From Lineus longissimus (lineage: Eukaryota; Nemertea; Pilidiophora; Heteronemertea; Lineidae), in the NCBI RefSeq assembly GCF_910592395.1, contig NC_088311.1, positions 9,116,501 to 9,180,500 on the forward strand: a DNA stretch of 64,000 nt. The letters are read 5' to 3'. The notes under the pieces were generated by a model. It ran no database searches. It was not told the origin of the DNA and saw nothing but the letters and a program-made list of their open reading frames with translations. A program made the translations under genes and the position numbers. Shown piece by piece: positions 12,969-21,876 of the stretch; within the stretch, counting starts at the first letter, position 1, and every line of letters starts with the position of its first letter.

Positions 12969-14184
12969 AGGTATCTGCTCCCCAACTTCCACCCTAATAC
13001 GGTACAATAAGTTACCATTTGATGGGAATGGGACAATGCCCTCACTGTGTATGGAGTCATAGGGATAAGAAGACATTATTCATTAGTGTTGGTACAAGTG
13101 ATTTTGCCCAAAAAGCATGCGCATTCAAAAAACAAAATATGCAAGGTATCACGTACATGACCATGACGACGTGCAGAAAGTGCACTGGCCAGTGCATACC
13201 CTATGGCTATGTACTAGCAAACATGGTAAACATGAACAACATCATTATTCATCGGCAGTTCATTTTACTCCGAGCTTTTCCTGAAACATATAGCCATGAT
13301 GATTAGGCCTACCATGTACCATGACCAATAACAGCACTAGATCATGTAGATGTCAACAAGTTCACATAAGCCGTATAATCCTGCATGGCGCATGTGGGGC
13401 ATGCGTCTAAACCAAAGCCCCAAAATCACTTGTTTTGGTCTATTTCAGTTTCACTTGTGTTTCCCCCGTCTCCCAGTCCATAATACATTTACAGTTTACA
13501 ATCCCCGATCATGGCCCAACAAAAGGTCATCGGTTGACTAAAGGAACACAACTGTTCAATGTATTTATAGTTGAATGCGATCAAACTACGTCTTTTCAAT
13601 CGTGGATTGTAAATTTAACCCCATGGGCCTAGGGAAGGCCCTATAACAATACTTTCGACACAGTTATTATCTCCGCTGCCTCCACCATGTTACACACAGT
13701 GCTCACTGCTGATTCTAAAATGCGCCACCTAGTCAAAACAGGACATATGTTCTTCTAGGAATAGATCTCTTTCCAATATTTCGTCATTCCACTATCGTCA
13801 TCACCTCATCATACTTTCATTGACATTACAGGCACACATCCACAGAGCACTCTTCAAATCATCTACACAGTGGTTATCCAACTAGGATTATAAAGGTAAT
13901 TTCTTAGCCCCGCACAGTGGGTTTCAGTCTTGATAAAGGGGCACTATCCAAGATAAAGTTATAAGAAGTAGTCAATAGGGGTCTCTCACCTCTCACTGTA
14001 TGTCCACACTATTCACGCTTGTACGAGGAATACATTCAATGCTGAATCTAACAACACCCAGTGCCCTTACTCTGTATATTAGTCACTGGAAGATGGCCCA
14101 TTTCACTCCTTCCTTCTACTTCACCTATAGTCTCATGGCAAACGCCTCGGTTCTATGATATCACATTCACTTTCAGCTGTCATG

Positions 14185-14436
14185 CAACGCAACAACTGTG
14201 CTATCTGCCATCGCACATCAACGAAGAAGTGCAGCCGCCCACATTCCACCTCACGTCTGTCCGAGCAGCTGCAATCCTCGAGGACGCCCCACTGTACCAC
14301 GATTTCACTACGATGTTTGACAAGAAGGAGCAGTGCGCGAGATAGGCTAATGAGCAGACTTCCCTCGCTTGAGTTTCGAAAGAATGTTCCATATCGCGCT
14401 AAGCTGACCACTGCTGACCATGACAGGCGTGCATTG
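14185..14436 (+). pseudogene. Exon-like fragment with duplicated segment, copy B
   Basis: After a good acceptor (CACTTTCAG at about 14172-14180), a + frame runs through LPSHINEEVQPPTFHLTSV to FTTMFDKKEQCAR, then meets TAG where copy A has TAT (Tyr). From 14300 on it matches 12830-12968. It looks like a broken gene fragment carried in the DIRS 3' spacer. Protein family not recognised. Confidence 0.4.
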
Positions 14437-14582
14437 GACTGGTACTGGTTGGAATTGAACATTGAATATGCTGGTGGTGACGCTTTCTGATGAGAAGTTG
14501 GTCGTGACTGATTCAGTATCCTTGGACTTGTCCACAGCATCGTTCAATCATTGCTCTCTGAGCTGCCTTGATTCTGTACTTA

Positions 14583-14644
14583 CCCAAATACTAAGACCAA
14601 ACGCCTGTTGACTGTGCTTTAAGAGAGACTGGCGCCATGCCTAG
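14583..14644 (+). repeat. ~60-base direct repeat, copy 1
   Basis: Matches 14938-14998 with about two changes (shared CTGTTGACTGTGCTTTAAGA and GACTGGCGCCATGCCTAG). It lacks the right arm of the hairpin that the second copy has. Confidence 0.85.
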
Positions 14645-14959
14645 AGATATGACTGACCCCTATTGGCAAATTTGTATGACTTTATCTTGCCTACCTAGCT
14701 GCTGCCTATAGTCTCCCTTTAACTGCGGAACACTTCAAAGTCGATAAAATGCCATGTTCCACCTTTAAATGTGTTCAGACCGCCATTTTCAAAATAATCA
14801 AGTCAGGACACTGCCTTCTAGTCTCATAATAAATTTTGCTTTCCTCAATAATAACATTTCTTCTTCTTCAATGCTTTCATCATTCCAAACTTCTCCTCCT
14901 CGGACTTTTACAGGGGTACAGTCATGGCAATCAAAACCCAAATACTGAGACCAAATGCC

Positions 14960-15021
14960 TGTTGACTGTGCTTTAAGAGAGACTGGCGCCATGCCTAGTC
15001 TCTCTTAAAGCACAGTCAACA
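14960..15021. repeat. Strong hairpin, 24-25 bp stem
   Basis: The arm at 14960-14983 (starts TGTTGACTGTGCTTTAAGAG) is the perfect reverse complement of 14998-15021. The loop is about 12-14 bases and contains GGCGCC. The left half is also the end of the direct repeat beginning at 14938. Confidence 0.9.
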
Positions 15022-15367
15022 GACACCAACCCCCTCAGACTCAGAAACCACAAACGCCCAACCCTTCCTGCTACCTTAATACTTCTGGGTATTACAATCA
15101 TATTATAGAGAGTAATAGACCCATTCTCCGGAAAGCGCTAGAATTGCGTAATAAAACCATCTTCTTTCCGGCAACAGAGCTTAGAGCAAGTAAGGCATGT
15201 TGAAGGGTGTAGAATGAATTATTGCTAAACAACAATAAGAAATTGCGTCCTTTCTAGTCTACTAGGGGTTGCCTGGATGTTGAAGATAGGGCATATCAAA
15301 AATGGCGCAAGATGCGCGTTTGACTCTTCAATCGGGCTTCCCCCCCCCTTTTTTGATCTAGCCAGGA

Positions 15368-18300
15368 TCAAACAACATGCCCCGCAGACACAATCGGGCC
15401 GATTGTGTGCATGCCATCTACGAGGGAAGAAACGTCTCGTAGGTAGAAACGAGAGAATGTGGAGTGATTACTCCAACATGCAGCGGAAACGACTTCTTGA
15501 AGAGCAACTCCTCGGTAGTTAGCCCAGGAGGTGGCTAGTGCTCTAACTTCGTGCGCTGAGATGTTAGCTAGCGCACGAAGATCAGAGGAAGTCTTCAAGG
15601 TGTTGTAGGAAAGACGAATAGTCTCCACAATCCACCTTGAAATAGTGGCGGCCGCTATCTCTCGTTTATTTCCCTCCTTATAGGACAAAAACAAACGCTC
15701 TCTCCCCTGGCGGATACCGGGAGGTTTTGTCCTATTTATGTAGAACTTTAGGGCCCTGACGGGACATAAAGTTCTGTCAGGAAGATCATAAGAGATCGTT
15801 CCTGACAGAGAGGGAATAGTAACCGGGGGCCGAGAGGCGGCCGGTCCCTGGTTCTTCGCCAGAAATCCTAGTATAAAAGCCAGGATAACCTCCCCTCCCT
15901 CTCTAAAAGCCAGCTTCTTAAAAGAAAGTGCATGGAGCTCTGATCTCCGTTGGGCGGTAGCAAAGGCTACTAGAAAGACCGTTTTGAGTGTCAGATATTT
16001 CATGGATGAAATAGACATGGGTTCAAAAGGATGCCTCATGAGCACCTTAAGGACAACAGAAAGGTCCCATTTAGGGGTGTTGTGAACCGGTCTAGGACGC
16101 TCTAATAACATTCCTCTGAAAAGAGGGGTTATTTGGTCCTCCCAACGAAGATCCCAGGTGCTTAAAACACGGAGGGTAGAAGCGATGGCGGACTTGTACC
16201 CTTTTATAGCCGTGACAGATAGTTGTCTTTCCGTGAATAATTCAATAAGGAAATCAACTAATCTGTATATAGAGGGAGAGATCGGATTAACTCCGTTCTC
16301 CCTGCACCAGGAAGTGAAGGTAGACCACTTTCCTTGATACACATCAAGGGTAGACCCCCTTTGAGGTGCGGACATGCGCTTGACAGCGATGTCCGAAAAG
16401 CCTCTCTGGTGGAGATGCAACTGGATAAGTTCCAGGCGTGAAACTTGAAAAATCCAGGGTTCTGGTGGTAGCATCTCCCCAGGGGGTGCCACAGGAGGTG
16501 CTTCCAAGTAGGAAGACTCCTGGGGTGATCTATCAGGAGCTCCAGCAAGGCTGGGAACCAGGCCTGATTTGGCCAGCAAGGTGCGATGAGAGTTATTCTC
16601 ACCGGATGGCTGGTCAAGATCTTGTTCAGGACTGGTTGGATGAGAGGGAGGGGTGGAAACGCATATGCGTTCAGCCCGACCCAAGAGGCTGTAAGGCTGT
16701 CGACTTCCAGGGCCTCTTCGTCCGGAAGTGGAGAGTAATAGATGGGAAGGCGATTGTTCAGCCTGGTGGCGAACAGATCTACCTTCGGAGATTGCCAAAG
16801 GCGACAAAGGTCGTCTACAATCTCCTGATGGAGTGTCCACTCTGTCTGAACTAGCTTGTTCTGACGGGACAGGGCGTCGGCAAGGATGTTGCGATTGCCC
16901 GGTATGTGTCTGGCACATATCGATACTCCAAGGTCGGCACAAAGATGGTAAAGCTCCCAAGTTAGCTGGCAAAGAATGCCGGACTTTGTGCCTCCCTGTC
17001 TCCTGACATATGCTACTACTGTAGAATTGTCGGAGAACAGGGTTACTCTCCGATTCTTCAGGCGAAGGGAAAGAGCCCTCACGGCAAGAAGGACAGCCTT
17101 CATTTCCAATATATTTATTGGAAGAATGGTCTCCTCCCTTGTCCATAGACCTCTTATGGACATGTCCCCGTTGTTCAGATGTGCTCCCCACCCTAGTAGG
17201 GAAGCATCTGTGAACAGGGACACTTCTGGGGGCGGTGGAGCAAGATCTACACCGCTTTGGAGACGAGTCTCCGACTCCCAGAAGTTCCAGACGTTCTTGA
17301 GTAGGTATTGAGGTATCAATACCAACTTGTCTAATGGGTCCCTGTGGGGTTTCCATAGAGACATTAGAAACATCTGGATGGGACGCATATATAGACGGCC
17401 AAGGGGGATTTGGTCTGCTGCCGAATTCAGAAGTCCCAAAAGGCTCAAGCATCGCCTTGCGGGAGCTTGAGTCCTTCCTCTGAATTCTGCGACGAGATGA
17501 AGAATTTTCTTTATCCTGTCTAGGGGGGGCAGCATTTTCCCTATGGCCGTAAGGAACCGAACTCCAACGTAAACGAAGTCTTGGGATGGTATGAATTCTG
17601 ACTTTGATTCGTTGATAATCCAACCTGCGGAAACTACTTTTTGCTTTAGAACCTGAAGTTGTTGCAGTAGTAGTTCCCGCGATTTGCAACGGAGTAGCCA
17701 ATCGTCTAGGTAGTGATGGAGCTTGAACCCCATCACGTGAAAGGGAGCGACGAAGGCTGTGACTATCATCGTAAAAATTAGGGGTGCCGATGCCAGACCG
17801 AACGGCAGGGCCCTGAATTGATACGTCTTTCCTTCGTAATGGAATCGAAGGAAGTGTTGATAGTCTGGATGGATCGGTACATGTAAGTACGCATCCATTA
17901 AATCCATCGATACCGCCCAATCGTTGGGCTGTATCGCCGTTGCTATAGACCTGGTGGTTTCCATCTTGAAATGAGGAACATTCAAGAAGGTGTTTAACCT
18001 GGAAAGGTCTATGATCAGCCTCCATGTCCCTGCTTTCTTGGGAACCAAGAAAACGTGGCTGTAAAAGCCGGGGGAGCATGGATCTTGAAGGACCTGGATA
18101 GCTTGCTTCTCCAGTAATGTCGCGACCTCTGCTTGGAGGGCAGAGGCCTTGACTGGGTCCTTCGGTGGCTGAACTGGGGTTGGATATATGGTAGTCGGGG
18201 GGGGTACGGTTGAAATCTAGTTTCACTCCGTACCTCAACTTGTTTGGGACTGGGGACCCCTTTGGGCACCAATCGTCCCAAATGTCTGCAAATTTTTGCA

Positions 18301-18421
18301 GACGGCCCCCGACTACCGGAGTCGGCTCCTTTTTGCGTCCGGGAGGAGAAAGGAGGGGGGAGTCACCTCTTCCGGCCAGCACCCCTTGGGCGAAAGGAGT
18401 GCTTAGTCGGACCGGATCCAC
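15368..18421 (-). CDS. DIRS open frame ending in tyrosine recombinase
   Basis: A 1017-codon open frame on the minus strand. Residues ~690-1005 form a DIRS-type tyrosine recombinase: Arg in AQRRSELHAL (~825), the H-x-x-R of SAHEVRALATSWA (957, 960), and Tyr in STFSRFYLRD (993). This enzyme joins the element circle to target DNA. Residues ~35-70 (GGRLQKFADIWDDW to LRYGVKLDF) read like the lead-in to DIRS RT. The middle (~75-650) is Ser/Arg-rich, lacks a domain, and overlaps RT in another frame, so it is probably not a protein segment of its own. The first codon is GTG, so the true start is unsure. The recombinase may begin near 16,450, or be reached by frameshifting. Confidence 0.88.
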   Translation of the reverse strand: MDPVRLSTPFAQGVLAGRGDSPLLSPPGRKKEPTPVVGGRLQKFADIWDDWCPKGSPVPNKLRYGVKLDFNRTPPDYHISNPSSATEGPSQGLCPPSRGRDITGEASYPGPSRSMLPRLLQPRFLGSQESRDMEADHRPFQVKHLLECSSFQDGNHQVYSNGDTAQRLGGIDGFNGCVLTCTDPSRLSTLPSIPLRRKDVSIQGPAVRSGIGTPNFYDDSHSLRRSLSRDGVQAPSLPRRLATPLQIAGTTTATTSGSKAKSSFRRLDYQRIKVRIHTIPRLRLRWSSVPYGHRENAAPPRQDKENSSSRRRIQRKDSSSRKAMLEPFGTSEFGSRPNPPWPSIYASHPDVSNVSMETPQGPIRQVGIDTSIPTQERLELLGVGDSSPKRCRSCSTAPRSVPVHRCFPTRVGSTSEQRGHVHKRSMDKGGDHSSNKYIGNEGCPSCREGSFPSPEESESNPVLRQFYSSSICQETGRHKVRHSLPANLGALPSLCRPWSIDMCQTHTGQSQHPCRRPVPSEQASSDRVDTPSGDCRRPLSPLAISEGRSVRHQAEQSPSHLLLSTSGRRGPGSRQPYSLLGRAERICVSTPPSHPTSPEQDLDQPSGENNSHRTLLAKSGLVPSLAGAPDRSPQESSYLEAPPVAPPGEMLPPEPWIFQVSRLELIQLHLHQRGFSDIAVKRMSAPQRGSTLDVYQGKWSTFTSWCRENGVNPISPSIYRLVDFLIELFTERQLSVTAIKGYKSAIASTLRVLSTWDLRWEDQITPLFRGMLLERPRPVHNTPKWDLSVVLKVLMRHPFEPMSISSMKYLTLKTVFLVAFATAQRRSELHALSFKKLAFREGGEVILAFILGFLAKNQGPAASRPPVTIPSLSGTISYDLPDRTLCPVRALKFYINRTKPPGIRQGRERLFLSYKEGNKREIAAATISRWIVETIRLSYNTLKTSSDLRALANISAHEVRALATSWANYRGVALQEVVSAACWSNHSTFSRFYLRDVSSLVDGMHTIGPIVSAGHVV
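16258..18216 (-). CDS. DIRS reverse transcriptase and RNase H
   Basis: An open frame of 652 residues with no ATG at its start. The N-terminal part has GFYSHVFLVPKKAGTWRLII, typical of DIRS/Ty3-like RT. The polymerase motif is YLDD at residues 169-172, after LPFGLASAPL. RNase H follows: Asp 337 (FTDASLLGWG), Glu 371 (LEMKAVLL), Asp 396 (LFSDNSTVV) and Asp 447 (ILADALSR). The lead-in to RT is in the 15368-18421 frame, and a one-base shift near the C8 tract at 18197-18204 would connect them. It ends about 190 bases inside the recombinase region. Copies element RNA into DNA. Confidence 0.92.
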   Translation of the reverse strand: MSTVPPPTTIYPTPVQPPKDPVKASALQAEVATLLEKQAIQVLQDPCSPGFYSHVFLVPKKAGTWRLIIDLSRLNTFLNVPHFKMETTRSIATAIQPNDWAVSMDLMDAYLHVPIHPDYQHFLRFHYEGKTYQFRALPFGLASAPLIFTMIVTAFVAPFHVMGFKLHHYLDDWLLRCKSRELLLQQLQVLKQKVVSAGWIINESKSEFIPSQDFVYVGVRFLTAIGKMLPPLDRIKKILHLVAEFRGRTQAPARRCLSLLGLLNSAADQIPLGRLYMRPIQMFLMSLWKPHRDPLDKLVLIPQYLLKNVWNFWESETRLQSGVDLAPPPPEVSLFTDASLLGWGAHLNNGDMSIRGLWTREETILPINILEMKAVLLAVRALSLRLKNRRVTLFSDNSTVVAYVRRQGGTKSGILCQLTWELYHLCADLGVSICARHIPGNRNILADALSRQNKLVQTEWTLHQEIVDDLCRLWQSPKVDLFATRLNNRLPIYYSPLPDEEALEVDSLTASWVGLNAYAFPPLPLIQPVLNKILTSHPVRITLIAPCWPNQAWFPALLELLIDHPRSLPTWKHLLWHPLGRCYHQNPGFFKFHAWNLSSCISTREAFRTSLSSACPHLKGGLPLMCIKESGLPSLPGAGRTELIRSLPLYTD

Positions 18422-20651
18422 CCTGGTTAGAGGAAGTATTTTTCCTCTTTCCAGTCCGGCGACCCTCCGCTTCCCGTCGGAAGGATCCAGCAGGAGCAGG
18501 CTGACTAGGCGGGGTAGGCCTAGGCAGGACCTGCCTGGCGTACGGGATTGAACCCGATGCCTGCTGGGGCCTCTCTATCTTTCTAGCGTTAGGTAGAGAG
18601 GTCTTGGCCCTCTGTGTCGCAGTGGGGGCATATAATTTGTCCCAATCTTTCTGTGCTTGAGCCGCCTCTTGTACAGAATCTGCGAACAGGAAAGAACCGT
18701 CCATAGGAGCGGTTCTTAAGGCCCCTTCCAGCTGGAGGGATCTGATGACATTGAGAGAGCCCAGTGCGGCGTCTCTACGGAGTAGGACGCTATTTGCTGC
18801 GGTCTTGGCGGACAGCGCAATAGCGTGCCTAATCGAATGTGACAAGGATGTCACAAGCGATTTTGTGTCATCAGATAGTGACTCATTATCTTTTAGGGAT
18901 CTGGCTAGGGCCAGGTTAGTGTGCTCTGCGTAGGAGAGCACCGCTAACGTGTTTTTGGCCAGACCCTCTTGTGCTCTAAGGTCTCGGTAAGCCGAGGAGG
19001 AGGTCACCCTAGGCACGAGTTGGTCCAGCTGTACATCGTCCTTTAATATGGAAGTCGATGCTGCAGCTGGACAGCCGGCCGAGCTGACTCGATAATAGTC
19101 AGCGCGGTACTGCCTAACGGGAGGAAGTTGTGCCGTGAACAACTTCCCCGGTTTACACCAAGCTTCCGGTCCGACTGCCGGAAGGACAGGGATGGAAGTA
19201 CGTTGGTGGGCGCCTTGTGAGTCTCTGATTGTACGCTCCAAAAGTTCAGAGACTGCTAACACCGACGGGGAGAGAGGAAGGAATTCAAGTGCCCGAGTGG
19301 AGCCTTGAGAAACCTGTGGATTGGGATCCACTTCCTGTCCCCAGAGTGAAAAGGTCGGTGTTGACAAGGCTGGCAGTTCCGGCGGGGTAGGGCACAGATC
19401 CTGCGGGAGGTACGCTCTGATCAAGGATCTGAGTGTCCTCATATCCGACAGGATACTGGCCTCCTCTGGTGACAGCTCCTCCTGATTGGGGGAGCGGTAG
19501 CCTGGCTGAGAACTCTCGTTCTCAGAAAATTCCTCTAAAATAGAGGAGTCGGATGGTGGGTATCCGATGGGACCAGGCGCACCAGAGGAACCGGAACCCT
19601 GCTCCAGATGGCTGAGTCTATCAGAAAGACCTGCTACCATCTGGATGAGCTGGGACAGTTGCTGTCCCGACTCGGGTTCCGGACCCGACGTGCGGCTTCT
19701 CTCAACGACGGGCGGTTGAGGCGAGGGTGAGCGCATAAGCGAACCCTGGAAGCCGTATGTGCGGGCGAATGGGTCTTCCGGAAGCGGAAGTTGCCCATAT
19801 TCTGAACTAGAGTTCAGATGTCCTCTCTGCGTAGCTCGTTCCATGGGAACGACGCCTCTGCTACGAGGAGGGGGTGGCACTTCCGGTTGGTTCCACCCAA
19901 GAGGTTGGCCAACGTAGGAAGGTGCCTGCATTTCCGGTAGGACGAAGTCCGAAACCGGAAATGCCCGTAACTCCTTCGCCGGTATGGAGCTACCGGAAGC
20001 CCTTTTAGAAGGAGGTACGGAGGGCGGAAACGCTGTTACCGAAGACGCATGGCGTTTCGGAGGTGGCGTTATAAGGTCCGGCCCTACTCTACTGTGTCCG
20101 TGAGGACTGGGGTTATTTCGCAGTAAAGACTGAGAAAAACCCCCAGTAGAGTCTTCGGTTACTGAAAAACGGGAACCCGCGTCAGTAACCGGAACTGCAA
20201 TCGGCGGACCGGAAGCAGGGTGCTCCCGCGGGTACAAAGGGCTTGTACTCGGGGGAGCGGACGACAGGGGAACCGGAAGGTTCCCTGAGGTCCGGGGTAT
20301 ATTAAACCCTTGGAGACTTATTGGATGTAAGTCTCCCTTGGGACCACAGACATTAATAATGTCAGATCCCGCATCCTTCGCAGCCGCGGCCGGAACCGGA
20401 ACTCGGCTGACGGAAGGGGTGGTGGCGGGAGGTTTGCTAGACCTCCGGGTTATATGCCCGGAAACGGAACCGGAAGAGGGTTTAGGCGTCTTCGCGGCCC
20501 GTTTCCCGCCACCAGACGCATTCCTTTGTGGTGAGACAAAGGATGCCGTCGGAGGGGTACGCCATATAAAAAATGGTACCAATGACAATAAAAACACTGG
20601 GAACCCCAAGTAGGCCAGAAAGGACGCAATAATTAATGGAAAGGAAAACAT
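18363..20651 (-). CDS. DIRS gag-like protein
   Basis: An ATG-started frame of 762 residues, first in element order and overlapping the next frame by 59 bases. Pro/Ser-rich for residues ~30-380, then a better-ordered part (DMRTLRSLIRAYLPQ; AYRDLRAQEGLAKNTLAVLS) and a basic tail (RPRGAGRKR). No zinc knuckle is seen, as usual for DIRS gag. Position and length fit the structural protein of DIRS elements. The first ~30 residues are strongly hydrophobic (FPLIIASFLAYLGFPVFLLS), which is odd for a gag. The real start may be downstream or the 5' part may be spliced. Confidence 0.75.
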   Translation of the reverse strand: MFSFPLIIASFLAYLGFPVFLLSLVPFFIWRTPPTASFVSPQRNASGGGKRAAKTPKPSSGSVSGHITRRSSKPPATTPSVSRVPVPAAAAKDAGSDIINVCGPKGDLHPISLQGFNIPRTSGNLPVPLSSAPPSTSPLYPREHPASGPPIAVPVTDAGSRFSVTEDSTGGFSQSLLRNNPSPHGHSRVGPDLITPPPKRHASSVTAFPPSVPPSKRASGSSIPAKELRAFPVSDFVLPEMQAPSYVGQPLGWNQPEVPPPPRSRGVVPMERATQRGHLNSSSEYGQLPLPEDPFARTYGFQGSLMRSPSPQPPVVERSRTSGPEPESGQQLSQLIQMVAGLSDRLSHLEQGSGSSGAPGPIGYPPSDSSILEEFSENESSQPGYRSPNQEELSPEEASILSDMRTLRSLIRAYLPQDLCPTPPELPALSTPTFSLWGQEVDPNPQVSQGSTRALEFLPLSPSVLAVSELLERTIRDSQGAHQRTSIPVLPAVGPEAWCKPGKLFTAQLPPVRQYRADYYRVSSAGCPAAASTSILKDDVQLDQLVPRVTSSSAYRDLRAQEGLAKNTLAVLSYAEHTNLALARSLKDNESLSDDTKSLVTSLSHSIRHAIALSAKTAANSVLLRRDAALGSLNVIRSLQLEGALRTAPMDGSFLFADSVQEAAQAQKDWDKLYAPTATQRAKTSLPNARKIERPQQASGSIPYARQVLPRPTPPSQPAPAGSFRREAEGRRTGKRKNTSSNQGGSGPTKHSFRPRGAGRKR

Positions 20652-20942
20652 GCCTACTTGAATTAAACACTATTGCAATGGATCTGAGTCTTGTTCATTA
20701 CAATAGAGCGGAGAATAGCCTACTTAACTCTACCCTACCAAGATCAAAATAATGGAGCCGGGTCGACTAAGCTAGCTAAGAAAATGTCTATAATTAAATA
20801 GACTGGACAATACTAATGCCAAGATTAGTTTGGCGGTCTACTCCGTAGGTGAATGAACCCAAAAATCGTCTAGACTTGGCTGGTTGAATTTGGTTTTAAA
20901 TCGAATTCACGGCAGCTTTGAAAAAACGATGTGCTTCGTAGA

Positions 20943-21136
20943 AGCACAAGAGTAAAGACTGAATATGGCGGCATGAGATCGGCGCGATCTCGCGGGATCG
21001 GTCAGGGCGCCGCCTGGCGGCCGAGCTGTTAACTCAGTTCTCCCTTTAGAAAATTAAAGGGATACTCTTGTGTTTGAGCCCAAATGGAGTAACATGCAAA
21101 AGTGTTCCATGGGTAAGTTTGAATGACACAAAATGC
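20943..21136. repeat. DIRS right inverted terminal repeat
   Basis: Inverted match to 11964-12139. The outer edge CACAAAATGC (ends 21136) differs from the left outer edge and is copied into the internal complementary region. It should hold the promoter for the leftward transcript, but I did not identify specific elements. Confidence 0.9.
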
Positions 21137-21400
21137 AGTTGGCCTTATCGAATTGACGGAACTGGCTTGGGACTTTTAGTGCGGGATCGATTTCCGTCTG
21201 GGCCGCAGGAATGTTCAACTTGGTGTTATGACTGTGGTAGGTGGTGAGGAAGACCTTAAGGCATTAATCACAGATTGAAACCGAAGAGTCCAGCCGTGAA
21301 TAAATCGCCATGTCCCATCGCAGTTGACCCGAACGGGCCACCTTGATGAACGTGTTGGTCACCAAACGTGTACAGAATTTTAAAAATCCAACAGAATCGA
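21137..21400 (-). pseudogene. Possible gene remnant interrupted by the DIRS element
   Basis: On the minus strand one frame reads FCTRLVTNTFIKVARSGQLR, then RWDMAIYSRLDSS, a TAA, then LTTYHSHNTKLNIPAAQTE and on to FRQFDKANC at the DIRS edge. Joining the predicted empty site would continue NSYDWRRDLLNAGDAIQ and then a stop. It reads like coding sequence with one stop, but I recognise no family and the frame could be chance. Confidence 0.3.
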
Positions 21401-21768
21401 ACCAATAACCACAACAAAGCACTACACTACCAGCAAGAATGTGTATAACATTGCCAAGCTCATCAAAAAATAGACGTGTGCAAATCTATGATCAGTAAGT
21501 CGCATTCGGATAAGTACGGTCACATGATCATCAACCGCCCGAAACTTTGACGTCCCAGCCATATTCCAGTCCAGTCCGTTCCGTGAAATCGATGATGGCG
21601 TCGCGCCGCCTGTGTCCCTTTGATGTCAGTGCACCAGTCTTGACGATAATTGAGGAAGTTTAATAAGGGATGGTCGTCTCATGTTAGAGTGCAGGTTGTT
21701 GAGATCAACGCTATGATCTGTGTGGTTGGACGTCTGTTCACGTGATGAGGTTACCAAATCAAAAAAAC

Positions 21769-21873
21769 TATTCATCCTGAACTGGAGGCGAGGTTCATGT
21801 AATCCAGGCAGTCCAATCCAATGATACAAAACTAAGCGTCCAGCGTCCAAATCTGTGTCCAGGTTTTACCAAC
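21769..21873. repeat. Right copy of the flanking inverted duplication
   Basis: Inverted match of 11811-11922. It lies immediately after the LicD-like stop codon, so it is probably that gene's 3' UTR. The left copy is then a displaced duplicate. Confidence 0.75.
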
Positions 21874-21876
21874 TAC

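Larger units (their letters stand above)
12281..15367. other. Long spacer between recombinase ORF and internal complementary region
   Basis: No intact ORF with a recognised domain. It contains two copies of a ~137-base segment, two copies of a ~60-base segment and a strong hairpin, listed separately. In typical DIRS elements the internal complementary region lies close to the last ORF, so part of this may be secondary insertion or captured sequence. Confidence 0.6.
11923..21136 (-). mobile_element. Full-length DIRS-type tyrosine-recombinase retrotransposon
   Basis: A 9.2 kb element oriented leftward. It has inverted terminal repeats (11923-12139 and 20943-21136), an internal complementary region (12183-12280), a gag-like frame, RT plus RNase H, and a tyrosine recombinase. 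DIRS elements integrate by recombination of a circle and make no target duplication. Here both ends and the internal region carry the same TGC core (11923-11925, 21134-21136, and inverted at 12238-12240). None of the long frames contains a stop, so the copy may be young. There are two oddities. About 3.1 kb of unrelated-looking DNA lies between the recombinase stop and the internal complementary region. There is also a C8 tract where the RT frame begins. Confidence 0.93.

Noticed and set aside
12830-13062. Frame starting in copy A of the duplicated segment taken as a gene
   Set aside because: It is a short shadow of a repeat, and the protein-like frame stops after about 20 codons.
14133-14540. 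135-codon minus-strand frame
   Set aside because: It is the reverse of the exon-like + strand fragment (copy B), and its protein text shows no domain.
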